Below are positions 1 to 9,180 of a stretch of 64,000 bases of DNA, piece by piece. The stretch comes from Avrilella dinanensis (GTDB taxonomy: Bacteria > Bacteroidota > Bacteroidia > Flavobacteriales > Flavobacteriaceae), in NCBI RefSeq assembly GCF_002807015.1, contig NZ_NIPO01000001.1, forward strand, positions 1,439,604 to 1,503,603. The letters run 5' to 3'. Position numbers and translations under genes: made by a program. How positions within the stretch are numbered: position 1 is the stretch's first letter; every line of letters starts with the position of its first letter. Below the pieces are notes generated by a model, which saw only the letters and a list, made by a program, of their open reading frames with translations, did no database searches and was not told the origin of the DNA.

Positions 1-671
1 ACGATGTCGGCATTTCGCATTACAGGTTCGGCAACTTTGATGTTTTGTACGACTTCTCCCAGGCGATAAGCGTCAAACTGCATGCGGTTAATCAGGTCAA
101 TTTCTTCCTGAGAATTAAAATAGGTTTGATAACCAAGATTAGCATAATTAATCAGATTGTTGGGTTCTTCCAGTATAATACGTGCCACAAACGACTCAGA
201 TAGATTGTCGTAATCGGAAACAACGTCGATTTTGCTGTCGATAGTTACCAGCGAAACCTGTTGTTCCAGTTCGTCGAATGCTCTGTATATTCCATAAGTC
301 GTGTCTTGTGATGCTCCTACAATTATAGGCAGAATATTGTTTTTTATTAACGAGGCGGAAATTTTCTTTATCAGATAATAGGTGTCGTCGGCAGTATCTC
401 CGGCGAGAATATGTCCCAAATCCACTATAGATTTTGACCAGTTGCCGGGATATAAAGCGTAAAATTCCCTGCGGATTGTATCAAAATCCGGGTTGGGATA
501 ATTTTTATCCGGATTATCAACCGATATAATAGCAATGTCTTTATTGTCTATATCCGGAAAATGTCCGGCTGTGTGAAAAGCCGTTTGTCCTCCGATAGAA
601 AATGATGATTTCTGCCGGATTTCGTCAATCAATATCTGGCTTAACGGTTGTAGAAACTCAAAATCCATCAT
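1..671 (-). CDS. Formimidoylglutamase / arginase-family protein (3' end outside window)
   Basis: The minus-strand frame stays open from an ATG at 669-671 (a second ATG is at 666-668) to the window edge, giving about 223 N-terminal residues. The protein begins MMDFEFLQPLSQ and contains LYPGNWSKSIVDLG, NNILPIIVGASQDTTYG and YQTYFNSQEEIDLINRM. I recognise this pattern from flavobacterial arginase-family proteins annotated as formimidoylglutamase, which hydrolyse N-formimidoyl-L-glutamate in histidine breakdown. The GGSQD-type element is present as GASQD, but the Mn-binding DxHxD region lies beyond the edge, so catalytic competence cannot be judged. It starts only 2-5 bases after the topA stop on the same strand and is probably co-transcribed with topA. 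The family is fairly sure, the exact substrate is not. Confidence 0.75.
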   Translation of the reverse strand, partial: MMDFEFLQPLSQILIDEIRQKSSFSIGGQTAFHTAGHFPDIDNKDIAIISVDNPDKNYPNPDFDTIRREFYALYPGNWSKSIVDLGHILAGDTADDTYYLIKKISASLIKNNILPIIVGASQDTTYGIYRAFDELEQQVSLVTIDSKIDVVSDYDNLSESFVARIILEEPNNLINYANLGYQTYFNSQEEIDLINRMQFDAYRLGEVVQNIKVAEPVMRNADI

Positions 672-673
672 GG

Positions 674-3154
674 TTATTTTTTCTTGGCTTTAGCTTTTGT
701 TTTTTTCGCACCGCCTTTCTCCTTTATAATCGCTTTGACTTGTTCCAATGTCAGTGATTGAGCATCAACATCTTTGCTCAGCTCAATTTTTTTCTTGCTG
801 TCATATATAATATTGGAGCGTCCCCAACGGGCTTTTTCCACTCTGATGCCTTCTTCTTCCCAGTTGTGAATAACTTTTTCACGCTCTTTCTGCAATTTCT
901 CCTCTATTAAGGTGTTGATGTCTGCCTGAGAAAGATTATCAAAATCATATTTTTTATTGACATTGATAAAAATGTTGTTCCATTTAATATAAGGACCAAA
1001 TCTTCCTACACCCTTTTGTACCGGTTTGCTGTCGTAGGTTGCAATTGGTGCGTCGGCACGCTCTCTTTCTTCAATCAGTTCGATAGCCTGGTTCAAAGTG
1101 GTGTCGAGAGGGTCTTGTCCTTTCGGTAAAGAAATGAATTTTTTACCATATTTAACGTAAGGACCAAATCTTCCTACATTGGTTTCGATTTGTTCTCCTT
1201 TATATTCTCCTAATTGTTTAGGTAGTAAAAATAAATCTAAAGCCTCTTCCAGTGTAATTGTACCGATATTCTGATTCGGATTCAGGCTGGCAAACTGTTT
1301 TTCCTCGTCGTCGGGAGCTCCAATCTGAGCCATCGGTCCGAATCTTCCCAAACGTACCGATACCGGTTTGCCTGATTTTGGGTCGGTACCTAAGATACGT
1401 TCGCCGGATTCCCGGTCTGCATTTTTCTCTACATCTTGTACTACCGGACTGAAATGAGAATAAAAACTATTCATCATATCTGTCCAGTCCTGGTTACCTG
1501 CAGCGATTTCGTCAAAATCTTCTTCTACTTTGGCGGTAAAATTGTAGTCCATAATAGAGGCAAAGTTTTTCACTAAGAAATCTGTTACGATAATCCCGAT
1601 ATCGGTTGGTACCATTTTTCCTTTGCTCGCCCCGACCTTTTCGGTCTGTGATTGCGTTTTTATTGCATCATTTTTCAGGCTGATGATTTTATAAGCACGT
1701 TCTTCCCCCTCATTTGTTCCTTTTTCTACATAATTACGAGCGATAACTGTTGAAATAGTCGGTGCATAAGTCGATGGGCGACCGATACCCAATTCTTCAA
1801 GTTTTTTTACCAAAGAGGCTTCGGTGTATCTTGCCGGCGGACGACTGAATTTTTGTGTTGCGGTAATGTCTTTGGCTTCCAGTTTTTCGTTTACTTTCAT
1901 TGCCGGAAGCATTCCTTCCTGTTCTTCATCTTCTTCGTCATTTCCTTCGAGATATACTTTCAGAAAACCATCAAATAAAAGCACTTCACCCGAAGCAGTA
2001 AATTTCTCTGAATGTTTATTCGCCAGGATAGATACTTGCGTTCTTTCCAGTTGGGCGTCACTCATCTGGGAAGCGATTGTTCTTTTCCAAATCAGTTCGT
2101 ACAATCGGCTTTCGTCCCGGTCTAAACTCACAGAATGAAGAGACATATCGGTGGGTCTGATGGCTTCGTGAGCCTCTTGTGCTCCTTTGGCTTTGGTCAC
2201 ATAGCTGCGAGGTTTGCTGTATTTTTCGCCATATTGTGACAGGATTTCTGCCTGAGCCGCCTGTGTTGCCTCCTGAGAGAGGTTTACGCTGTCGGTTCTC
2301 ATGTAAGTAATCAATCCGTTTTCGTACAAACGCTGTGCGACACGCATGGTTTTTCCTACCGGAAAATAGAGTTTTCTTGCTGCTTCCTGTTGCAATGTGG
2401 AAGTCGTAAATGGTGCTGCCGGCGATTTTTTTCCGGGTTTGGTTTCGAGTCCCGAAACTTTGAATTCAGCACCTATATTGGCTTGCAAAAATTGTTCCGC
2501 TGTTTTTTCTGAACCGAATTTTTTATCCAGTTTTGCCTTAACTGTTTTTCCGTCTAATGTTGTGAAAACGGCGGTTACGCTGTAAAATGTTTCTGCATCA
2601 AAATTGATGATTTCTTTTTCTCTTTCAACAATCAATCTCACAGCAACCGATTGAACACGACCCGCTGACAGACCTCCTTTTACCTTCTTCCAAAGTATAG
2701 GAGAAAGTTCGTAACCAACCAATCTGTCCAATACACGACGAGCTTGTTGTGCATTGACCAGGTTGTAATCAATATCCCGTGGGTTTTCGATGGCTTTTTT
2801 TATGGCTGATTTGGTAATTTCATGAAAAACAATTCGTTTGGTGTTTTCCGGTTTCAACCCTAATTCTTCATACAAATGCCACGCAATGGCTTCCCCCTCG
2901 CGGTCTTCATCAGAGGCTAACCAAACCACATTGGCTTTTTTTGCCAGGTCTTTTAATTTTTTTACAACAGATTTTTTATCGGGCGAAACCTCATATTTGG
3001 GTTTGAAGTTATTGGAAATATCTACCCCGATTTCCTTCGACGGCAAATCGGAAATATGACCAAAACTCGATTCAACCTGATAGTCTGCACCTAAAAATTT
3101 TTCTATGGTTTTTGCCTTAGCAGGTGACTCAACGATGACTAAATTTTTTGACAT
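674..3154 (-). CDS. topA: DNA topoisomerase I (type IA)
   Basis: Relaxes negatively supercoiled DNA by cutting one strand through a 5'-phosphotyrosine. The 826 residues show the Toprim domain at the N-terminus (NLVIVESPAKAKTIEKFLG with Glu9, acidic SDEDREGE at 81-88) and the active-site segment GLITYMRTDS with Tyr284. The C-terminal third has no tetracysteine zinc fingers. It carries instead repeated GRFGPY/GVGRFGPYIK elements and ends in a Lys/Ala-rich tail. That is common for topoisomerase I of Bacteroidota, so I do not read it as a truncation. The start at 3154 fits the conserved MSKNLVIVES beginning. It is divergent from miaB, and the 167-bp gap must hold promoters for both. Confidence 0.97.
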   Translation of the reverse strand: MSKNLVIVESPAKAKTIEKFLGADYQVESSFGHISDLPSKEIGVDISNNFKPKYEVSPDKKSVVKKLKDLAKKANVVWLASDEDREGEAIAWHLYEELGLKPENTKRIVFHEITKSAIKKAIENPRDIDYNLVNAQQARRVLDRLVGYELSPILWKKVKGGLSAGRVQSVAVRLIVEREKEIINFDAETFYSVTAVFTTLDGKTVKAKLDKKFGSEKTAEQFLQANIGAEFKVSGLETKPGKKSPAAPFTTSTLQQEAARKLYFPVGKTMRVAQRLYENGLITYMRTDSVNLSQEATQAAQAEILSQYGEKYSKPRSYVTKAKGAQEAHEAIRPTDMSLHSVSLDRDESRLYELIWKRTIASQMSDAQLERTQVSILANKHSEKFTASGEVLLFDGFLKVYLEGNDEEDEEQEGMLPAMKVNEKLEAKDITATQKFSRPPARYTEASLVKKLEELGIGRPSTYAPTISTVIARNYVEKGTNEGEERAYKIISLKNDAIKTQSQTEKVGASKGKMVPTDIGIIVTDFLVKNFASIMDYNFTAKVEEDFDEIAAGNQDWTDMMNSFYSHFSPVVQDVEKNADRESGERILGTDPKSGKPVSVRLGRFGPMAQIGAPDDEEKQFASLNPNQNIGTITLEEALDLFLLPKQLGEYKGEQIETNVGRFGPYVKYGKKFISLPKGQDPLDTTLNQAIELIEERERADAPIATYDSKPVQKGVGRFGPYIKWNNIFINVNKKYDFDNLSQADINTLIEEKLQKEREKVIHNWEEEGIRVEKARWGRSNIIYDSKKKIELSKDVDAQSLTLEQVKAIIKEKGGAKKTKAKAKKK

Positions 3155-3259
3155 GAAATTAGTTTTAGAAAGGCAAAAATAGTTTTTTTTTATTAGTCAA
3201 GCAGTATTTTGCTAAAAAACCATTCATTATATGTATTCTAAAAACCTGCCAAAATGGCA

Positions 3260-3287
3260 TTGAAAAAGAAATTATATTATACCTTTG
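3260..3287 (+). promoter_or_regulatory. Bacteroidota-type promoter of miaB
   Basis: TTG at 3260-3262 is followed after 17 bp by TACCTTTG at 3280-3287, matching the -33 TTG and -7 TAnnTTTG elements of the primary sigma factor of this phylum. It lies 34 bp upstream of the preferred miaB ATG at 3322. It also argues against a start at 3292, which would leave almost no 5' leader. Confidence 0.65.
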
Positions 3288-3321
3288 CATATTGCAAGAT
3301 AAGCATTTAGTTGAAAGGATT

Positions 3322-4770
3322 ATGGAAAAAGTAATTGAAGAAAACAAACAGGGAACCAGTTTGGTTTTAGAACAAAAAGAAAGCAATACTAAAAAGCTGT
3401 TTATAGAAAGTTATGGCTGTCAGATGAATTTTTCTGACAGTGAAATCGTGGCGTCTATTCTGGCAAACGAAGGTTATAACACCACTCAAAATCTAGAAGA
3501 AGCAGATTTGGTTTTGGTCAATACGTGTTCGATTCGGGATAAAGCAGAGCAAACTGTCAGAAATCGTTTAGAACAATATAATGCCGTAAAGAAAATCAAC
3601 CCGTCAATGAAAGTCGGAGTTTTGGGCTGTATGGCAGAGCGTTTGAAAAGCAAGTTTCTGGAAGAAGAAAAAATCGTGGATATGGTCGTGGGACCAGATG
3701 CCTACAAAGATTTGCCTAACCTGCTCAGAGATATTGATGAAGGGCGTGATGCCATTAACGTAATTCTCTCTAAAGAAGAAACTTACGGTGATATTTCGCC
3801 TGTACGTCTGAACAGCAACGGCGTGACGGCTTTTGTTTCCATTACCCGCGGTTGTGACAATATGTGTACATTCTGCGTAGTTCCGTTTACGCGAGGACGT
3901 GAACGTTCGCGTGACCCGCAGAGTATCATCAAAGAAATTAAGGAACTTCACGAAAGAGGGTTTAAAGAAATTACCCTTCTCGGGCAAAATGTCGATTCCT
4001 ATTTATGGTATGGAGGCGGTCTCAAAAAGGATTTTGAGAAAGCCACCGAAATGCAAAAAGCCACTGCGGTAGATTTCGCCCAGTTATTAGATATGTGTGC
4101 AACGGCGTTTCCGAAAATGCGTTTCCGTTTTTCAACGTCCAATCCGCAGGATATGCACGAAGAGGTTATGCACGTTATTGCCAAGCATCACAATGTTTGT
4201 AAATATATCCACTTACCTGTGCAGAGTGGTAGCACAAGAATTCTCAAAGAAATGAACCGCCAGCACACCCGCGAAGAATACATGGCGTTGGTAGATAAAA
4301 TCAAAGCTATTATTCCGGATATTGCCTTGTCGCAGGATATCATCGCCGGATTCCCGACCGAAACCGAAGAAGATCATCATGATACTTTATCGTTGCTGGA
4401 ATATGTAAAATATGATTTTGGATATATGTTTATCTATTCCGAAAGACCGGGAACACTGGCAGCGAGAAAGCTCAAAGATGATGTGCCGGAAGCAGTGAAA
4501 AAACGACGTTTGCAGGAAATCATCGACCTGCAACAGAAAATGGGACTCGAACGCACAAAAAGTTATGTCGGAAAAACCGTTGAAGTGCTGATTGAGAAAG
4601 AATCTAAACGTTCTGACCAACATTGGGCAGGAAGAAACTCACAAAACACAACCGTTGTTTTCCCGAAAGGAAATTACCAAGCCGGCGATTTTGTGATGGT
4701 GAAAATCAACGATTGTACTTCAACTACTTTGATTGGCGAAGCGGTGGGGTATAGTGAGATGCAGAGTTAA
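3322..4770 (+). CDS. miaB: tRNA-2-methylthio-N6-dimethylallyladenosine synthase
   Basis: Radical-SAM methylthiotransferase that adds the 2-methylthio group to i6A37 in tRNAs reading UNN codons. Counting from the ATG at 3322 (482 aa), the N-terminal UPF0004 domain has Cys33, Cys69 and Cys103 for one Fe-S cluster. The radical-SAM signature GCDNMCTFC gives Cys178, Cys182 and Cys185 for the second, and a TRAM-like RNA-binding end follows. A frame extension to 3292 exists, but the promoter elements lie just before it, so 3322 is preferred. The gene stands alone on its strand after divergent topA and is followed by a small lipoprotein gene. Confidence 0.95.
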   Translation: MEKVIEENKQGTSLVLEQKESNTKKLFIESYGCQMNFSDSEIVASILANEGYNTTQNLEEADLVLVNTCSIRDKAEQTVRNRLEQYNAVKKINPSMKVGVLGCMAERLKSKFLEEEKIVDMVVGPDAYKDLPNLLRDIDEGRDAINVILSKEETYGDISPVRLNSNGVTAFVSITRGCDNMCTFCVVPFTRGRERSRDPQSIIKEIKELHERGFKEITLLGQNVDSYLWYGGGLKKDFEKATEMQKATAVDFAQLLDMCATAFPKMRFRFSTSNPQDMHEEVMHVIAKHHNVCKYIHLPVQSGSTRILKEMNRQHTREEYMALVDKIKAIIPDIALSQDIIAGFPTETEEDHHDTLSLLEYVKYDFGYMFIYSERPGTLAARKLKDDVPEAVKKRRLQEIIDLQQKMGLERTKSYVGKTVEVLIEKESKRSDQHWAGRNSQNTTVVFPKGNYQAGDFVMVKINDCTSTTLIGEAVGYSEMQS

Positions 4771-4813
4771 TTTTTTATTGACAACATCAAAGAATTATAT
4801 TAGAAAAAAGAAA

Positions 4814-5296
4814 ATGAAAAAAATTGCCTTACCTATATTAATGTTGCTATTGATATCCTGTTCTACAAAAACAACAGATTTAATTATTGTATCAAACTCT
4901 GATGTTGAATTAAATAAGGTAAATGACGTTACAATTACAAGAATGCAAAAAGGAAACAATCAAGCAAATGACTCGGGTGTTGAATATTTGAATTACAGTC
5001 TGTATTTAACTGACAATGAAAAAGACGTTCCTTTAAAAATTGCAAAAGGTAAAACAAATGCCAATTGCAAAAGCTATGCGATAAACATCCAAAAAGGGAG
5101 TGAATTGAAAAATACGTTCAACAGAAATATCTTGTTTAAGAAAGAAGAAAAAGATATTTTCGTATATATTGATTGTATTTCAGAGGTGTATCAATTTTCT
5201 TATGAGAACGAGCAAAATATGAAGGTTAAATTGATTATTGAGGATAAGGTTTTTCCAAAAGTAAAAGATAGTGTAGTCTTTAACCTTAAAATTTAA
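4814..5296 (+). CDS. Small lipoprotein of unknown function
   Basis: The 160-aa product begins MKKIALPILMLLLISCST, a type II signal peptide with lipobox Cys16, so it should be a lipid-anchored periplasmic or outer-membrane protein. The mature part is rich in Lys, Asn and Asp, with alternating hydrophobic residues suggesting a small beta fold. I recognise no domain. The upstream in-frame ATG at 4733 lies inside miaB and would bury the signal peptide, so 4814 is preferred. Base composition is clearly more AT-rich than in miaB, which fits an accessory gene. Function unknown. Confidence 0.7.
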   Translation: MKKIALPILMLLLISCSTKTTDLIIVSNSDVELNKVNDVTITRMQKGNNQANDSGVEYLNYSLYLTDNEKDVPLKIAKGKTNANCKSYAINIQKGSELKNTFNRNILFKKEEKDIFVYIDCISEVYQFSYENEQNMKVKLIIEDKVFPKVKDSVVFNLKI

Positions 5297-5419
5297 TTGT
5301 CATCTAAATTGTTTAATCATTCAGTCGTTTTTATTACAGTTTGAAATCTTAAACTTTAAACAAAGAAAACTAAAAAATCAATGACAGAGACCAACCGCAC
5401 ATATCCTACAGAGAAGTAG

Positions 5420-5524
5420 CAGATAAACCACTCTGCGTCACAGGCGCATTTTAATGCGTTAAATGAAAAGAATATTATAGTGCGAGAAGGTGGTACAAGA
5501 GGGTATTGGAAGATTTTGATTTGA
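5420..5524 (+). pseudogene. Possible relic of a winged-helix protein C-terminus
   Basis: A short open stretch with no start codon reads QINHSASQAHFNALNEKNII and continues VREGGTRGYWKILI before a TGA. The pattern of a helix, then 'L.EKNII.REGG..GYWKI', resembles the last winged-helix segment of AlbA_2-type or similar HTH regulators. Stops close the frame upstream. The 288 bp between the lipoprotein and the sigma-54 activator hold nothing else I can identify. The resemblance is by eye only. Confidence 0.3.
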
Positions 5525-5584
5525 AAAACTTTATATAAAAAAAAAGTATAAAAGCTCCTCTTTTGGAGAAATATAGAGCGTAAT

Positions 5585-6859
5585 ATGGAAAACATACAGA
5601 CGATAAAACAACGATTCGAGATAATAGGCAACGACCCGAAGCTGAACCGTGCTATTGAAAAAGCTATTCAGGTAGCACCAACGGATATTTCAGTTTTGGT
5701 AACCGGCGAAAGCGGTGTCGGAAAAGAAAGTATTCCGAAGATTATTCACGCACTCTCGCATCGCAAACACGGAAAGTATATTGCGGTAAACTGCGGTGCT
5801 ATTCCCGAAGGAACGATTGATTCGGAGCTTTTCGGACATGAAAAAGGTGCTTTTACCGGAGCAGTAAACACCCGTGAAGGTTATTTTGAAGTTGCCGGCG
5901 GAGGAACGATTTTTTTAGACGAAGTGGGAGAGCTGCCATTGACCACACAGGTACGTTTGTTGCGTGTGTTGGAAAACGGCGAATTCATCAAAGTAGGTTC
6001 GTCAAAAGTGCAGAAAACCGATGTGCGGATTGTGGCCGCAACCAACGTCAAAATGTTTGAAGCCATTGAAAAAGGGAAGTTTCGTGAAGATTTGTATTAT
6101 CGTTTGAGCACTGTCGAAATCAACCTACCGCCTTTGCGAGAGCGTGGTAATGATATTCATTTATTGTTCCGTAAGTTTTCGGCAGATTTTGCCTCTAAAT
6201 ATAAAATGCCTGCTATACGGCTGTCCGATGATGCTGCGGGTTATCTCACGCAATATCGCTGGGACGGAAATATCCGGCAGCTTCGTAATGTTGCCGAGCA
6301 AATATCGGTTATGGAAAGCAACCGCGAAATTGATTTGCGTACGTTAAAAAGCTATTTGCCCAACAGAGATGAGCAATTACCGTCGGTGGTTAACCGGAAA
6401 GCAGAAAGTGATTTCAGTTCTGAACGGGAAATTTTGTACAAATTTCTCTTTGACATGAAAGGCGATTTGAATGATTTGAAAAAACTTACTCTGGAATTGC
6501 TCAAAAACAACGACAGCCAGCAGGTGCAGGAAAACAATAAATCATTGATTAAAAAAATATACGGTCAGCCTGAAAATGATTTTAACAACGAAATTCCGGC
6601 GTTACCTTCCGCAAGTTCGCCAGCGAATACCAACAATGATTTTGTGCATACACCCTCTCACGACGACGATGAAAGCGATTATGTTATCGCAGAAACCGTA
6701 GAAGAGGAAGAAGACGAAACGCTCAGATTAGACCAAAAAGAAATTGAGTTGATAAAAAAAGCCCTGGCACGAAACAACGGCAAACGAAAAGCCGCTGCTG
6801 ATGAATTGGGAATTTCTGAACGAACGCTTTACCGAAAGATTAAGCAATATGATTTGTGA
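5585..6859 (+). CDS. Sigma-54 interaction domain transcriptional activator without receiver domain
   Basis: A 424-aa bacterial enhancer-binding protein. The AAA+ domain starts almost at the N-terminus: Walker A GESGVGKE (41-48), the sigma-54 contact loop GAFTGA (88-93) and Walker B GTIFLDE (108-114). A central acidic, low-complexity linker follows, then a Fis-type helix-turn-helix (NNGKRKAAADELGISERTLYRKI) at the end. There is no receiver, GAF or PAS module, so activity may be set by expression, partner proteins or oligomer state. In Flavobacteriia this gene commonly precedes lptE and secG. Here a GNAT gene intervenes. Its targets cannot be inferred from the window. Confidence 0.9.
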   Translation: MENIQTIKQRFEIIGNDPKLNRAIEKAIQVAPTDISVLVTGESGVGKESIPKIIHALSHRKHGKYIAVNCGAIPEGTIDSELFGHEKGAFTGAVNTREGYFEVAGGGTIFLDEVGELPLTTQVRLLRVLENGEFIKVGSSKVQKTDVRIVAATNVKMFEAIEKGKFREDLYYRLSTVEINLPPLRERGNDIHLLFRKFSADFASKYKMPAIRLSDDAAGYLTQYRWDGNIRQLRNVAEQISVMESNREIDLRTLKSYLPNRDEQLPSVVNRKAESDFSSEREILYKFLFDMKGDLNDLKKLTLELLKNNDSQQVQENNKSLIKKIYGQPENDFNNEIPALPSASSPANTNNDFVHTPSHDDDESDYVIAETVEEEEDETLRLDQKEIELIKKALARNNGKRKAAADELGISERTLYRKIKQYDL

Positions 6860-6906
6860 TGTAGTTGATTAATTAGTAAATAGGCAAAAGTTAAATAGTC
6901 CATTGA

Positions 6907-7353
6907 GTGAATAAGATAAGAATTAGAAAATATCATATTAGTGATAAACCGGAATTAATGGAAATTTTGCAAATGAATACACCCCAATATTTTGCCAAAA
7001 CCGAAATCAAAGATTTTGACCATTATCTGGATAGTGCAATCGAACAATATTTTGTGATAGAAATAAATGATAAAATCGTTGGTTCGGGCGGAATTAATTT
7101 TGAGAAAACATCTAAAACAGGAAAGCTCAGCTGGGATATTATTAATCCGAATTTTCAAGGAAAGGGGTTAGGAACAGATTTGCTCAAGCACAGAATAGCA
7201 TTGCTGCATTCTATGCCCGATGTTGAAAAAATCACTGTAAGGACCTCCCAGTTCGCCTTTCAGTTTTATGAGAAAAACGGTTTTGTTCTGGAAGAAACAC
7301 AGAAAGATTTTTGGGCAAAAGGATTTGATATGTATAAAATGATTTATAAATAA
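6907..7353 (+). CDS. GNAT family N-acetyltransferase
   Basis: A 148-aa single-domain GNAT protein. The acetyl-CoA pyrophosphate-binding loop is QGKGLG at 84-89 after the beta-4 strand 'GKLSWDIINPNF', and the C-terminal part 'FQFYEKNGFVLEE' is the usual beta-5/alpha-4 end. The frame opens with GTG at 6907; no ATG is available before residue 18, and that later start would remove the first strand. Substrate cannot be told. It sits between the sigma-54 activator and lptE, a position usually without an extra gene, and is more AT-rich than its neighbours, so it may be an insertion. Confidence 0.8.
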   Translation: MNKIRIRKYHISDKPELMEILQMNTPQYFAKTEIKDFDHYLDSAIEQYFVIEINDKIVGSGGINFEKTSKTGKLSWDIINPNFQGKGLGTDLLKHRIALLHSMPDVEKITVRTSQFAFQFYEKNGFVLEETQKDFWAKGFDMYKMIYK

Positions 7354-7361
7354 AAGCAATA

Positions 7362-7880
7362 ATGAAAAAACAGATAGCATACAACATACAATATACAATA
7401 ATACTGATTCTCGTGCTAATGCTAACAAGCTGCGGGATATACAATTTCACAGGAACAGGAAAAATCGATGCGGAAACTTTTCAGGTAAATTATTTCCTGA
7501 ACAACGCCGAGTTGGTCGAACCGGGTATCGAACGTACGTTTACCAACGAATTGCAGGATTTGATTCAGAATCAAACCAGCCTGAGCCTGACCAATTCCAA
7601 TGCCGATTTGGTTTACGAAGGCGAAATTACCGAGTTTCGTATTTCGCCAATGACAGCAACGGCTCAGCAAACCGCCGCCCAAAACCGCTTGTATATTTCA
7701 ATCAACGTGAGATTTACCAATCGCCGAAACCCGGAAGATGATTTTGAACGCAGGTTTTCCCACTTTTATGATTATCCTGCCAATGACCAGCTGACCGGAG
7801 CGTTGCTCAACACCGCTGTTGAAGAAATTTACGAACGAATCACGCAAGATGTTTTCAATGCGTCTTTGGCAAAATGGTAA
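7362..7880 (+). CDS. lptE: LptE-like LPS assembly lipoprotein
   Basis: The 172-aa protein has a signal peptide ending in the lipobox LMLTSC (Cys24), followed by GIYNFTGTGKIDAETFQVNY and a body containing YEGEITEFRISPM and a C-terminal AVEEIYERITQDVF helix. This is the pattern of the Bacteroidota LptE family, the plug partner of LptD in the outer-membrane LPS translocon. The start follows the GNAT stop by 6 bases and the next gene starts 7 bases after its stop, so the set lptE-TPR-secG is probably one transcript. The family call is good; function rests on homology and the conserved neighbourhood. Confidence 0.85.
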   Translation: MKKQIAYNIQYTIILILVLMLTSCGIYNFTGTGKIDAETFQVNYFLNNAELVEPGIERTFTNELQDLIQNQTSLSLTNSNADLVYEGEITEFRISPMTATAQQTAAQNRLYISINVRFTNRRNPEDDFERRFSHFYDYPANDQLTGALLNTAVEEIYERITQDVFNASLAKW

Positions 7881-7887
7881 TTTAGAT

Positions 7888-8697
7888 ATGGATATTACAC
7901 AAGTTTATAAACAAAAAATACAATTTCCGGAAAGTATCGGTAGCGATGATTTGGGTTGGTTGCAGCAAATAGTTGCCACATATCCTTATTTGCAATCTGC
8001 GCATGCCTTATTGCTCAAGGCTTTGTATCAACAAGAAGATGCCCGTTATAACGCCGGGCTGAAAACCACTGCCGCATACACCACCGACCGCGATTTACTT
8101 TTTGATTTTATCATTTCGGAAGAGTTTAATTCCTATCAACCGATTGATATTGATACAATTGATGTATTCGATGTGGAAGAAATCAGTCATCACGAATCAG
8201 CGGTGTCAAATAATATTCAACCAGCATATATTCAGCCGGAAGAAGAAAATAAATTGGAAAATGAGCATCTGGAAGAAAAACTCGAAATCGGAAAACCATT
8301 AAAATTCGATGCTTCCGAAAAAATGTCATTTACCGAATGGTTGCAGCTCACTAAAACCGAACCGCTGTCGAAACTTCCTCAGTCCACGCAAAAAGAAACT
8401 TCCGGAGAAGACACCGGATTGACAAAAAAATTGGACATCATCGACCGTTTTATTGAGAATAACCCTAAAATCACACCGGTTAAAACCAGTAGCAATCCGC
8501 CGTCGGTAGAACAGAAATCAGATGAATCGCCGTCTGCTTTAATGACCGAAACATTAGCTCGAATTTACCTCGAACAAAAAAAATATCAGAAAGCAATACA
8601 AGCTTATGAAATTTTAATTTTGAAATATCCGGAAAAAAGTAGTTTCTTTGCAGAGCGAATTGAAGACATTAAAAAATTACAACAACATAATTCATAA
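7888..8697 (+). CDS. TPR-containing protein of the lptE-secG locus
   Basis: A 269-aa cytoplasmic protein with no signal peptide. The N-terminal 100 residues are helical and carry LGWLQQIVATYPYLQSAHALLLKAL, reminiscent of a TPR-like helical pair. The middle is acidic and low in complexity. The C-terminus holds one recognisable tetratricopeptide unit (TETLARIYLEQKKYQKAIQA). The preferred start ATG is 7888; an upstream ATG at 7819 would overlap the end of lptE by 62 bases. It is a common neighbour of secG in Flavobacteriia. Its role is unknown. Confidence 0.75.
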   Translation: MDITQVYKQKIQFPESIGSDDLGWLQQIVATYPYLQSAHALLLKALYQQEDARYNAGLKTTAAYTTDRDLLFDFIISEEFNSYQPIDIDTIDVFDVEEISHHESAVSNNIQPAYIQPEEENKLENEHLEEKLEIGKPLKFDASEKMSFTEWLQLTKTEPLSKLPQSTQKETSGEDTGLTKKLDIIDRFIENNPKITPVKTSSNPPSVEQKSDESPSALMTETLARIYLEQKKYQKAIQAYEILILKYPEKSSFFAERIEDIKKLQQHNS

Positions 8698-8700
8698 ACA

Positions 8701-9066
8701 ATGAGCACATTTACAATTCTATTAGTATTAATTACCATCGTTTCTATACTGTTGGTTGCCGTAATCATGATTCAAAATCCGAAAGGAGGAGGCTTGGATT
8801 CTTCTCTTGGCGGAGGCGGAGGAAGCATCGGCGGCGTTCAGAACACCAACAAATTTCTGGATAAAAGTACCTGGACATTAGGAGCTATTCTGATTATCCT
8901 GATTTTATTATCAGGGGTTAGTTTCAATGCCGGTTTGGGTAATGAGTCCAAGATTTACGACGAAAACGCAACAACGCCAGCACCTGCAGAAAACAGTCTT
9001 TTGCCTAATGCAGGACAGCAGCAGCAAGCACCAGAAACGCAAACAGAAAACGAAACACAGGAATAA
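8701..9066 (+). CDS. secG: Preprotein translocase subunit SecG
   Basis: Small membrane subunit of the SecYEG channel. The 121 residues give two membrane helices (about 4-24 and 57-77) separated by the glycine-rich loop MIQNPKGGGLDSSLGGGGGS, the most diagnostic SecG feature. A Gln/Glu/Pro-rich C-terminal tail of about 40 residues follows and is longer than in E. coli. The ATG lies 3 bases after the preceding stop. A strong hairpin with a T-run follows at 9087, closing the operon. Confidence 0.93.
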   Translation: MSTFTILLVLITIVSILLVAVIMIQNPKGGGLDSSLGGGGGSIGGVQNTNKFLDKSTWTLGAILIILILLSGVSFNAGLGNESKIYDENATTPAPAENSLLPNAGQQQQAPETQTENETQE

Positions 9067-9086
9067 GTTTTTTGACATAGACCAAC

Positions 9087-9115
9087 AAGCCGGTGCAATA
9101 TTGTGCCGGCTTTTT
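9087..9115 (+). terminator. Rho-independent terminator after secG
   Basis: A 12-bp stem (AAGCCGGTGCAA with TTGTGCCGGCTT, two G-U pairs) with a TA loop runs straight into a T-run. It lies 20 bases past the secG stop and before radA. Confidence 0.8.
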
Positions 9116-9180
9116 ATGTTGACAGAAGTTTTTTTCTATGCTAAAAATAAATTCTTACCTTTATCTGACAAAATTACCTC

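Noticed and set aside
674-900. Missing zinc fingers in TopA read as truncation
   Set aside because: The C-terminal GRFGPY repeats and Lys-rich tail are complete and usual for this phylum.
1258-3059. Open frames on the + strand across topA
   Set aside because: They are antisense shadows of topA codons with no starts, promoters or recognisable proteins.
4733-4813. ATG at 4733 as start of the small lipoprotein
   Set aside because: It overlaps miaB and places 27 charged residues before a clear lipoprotein signal.
7168-7450. Minus-strand hydrophobic frames over the GNAT-lptE junction
   Set aside because: They arise from the complement of the lptE signal peptide and have no gene-like context.
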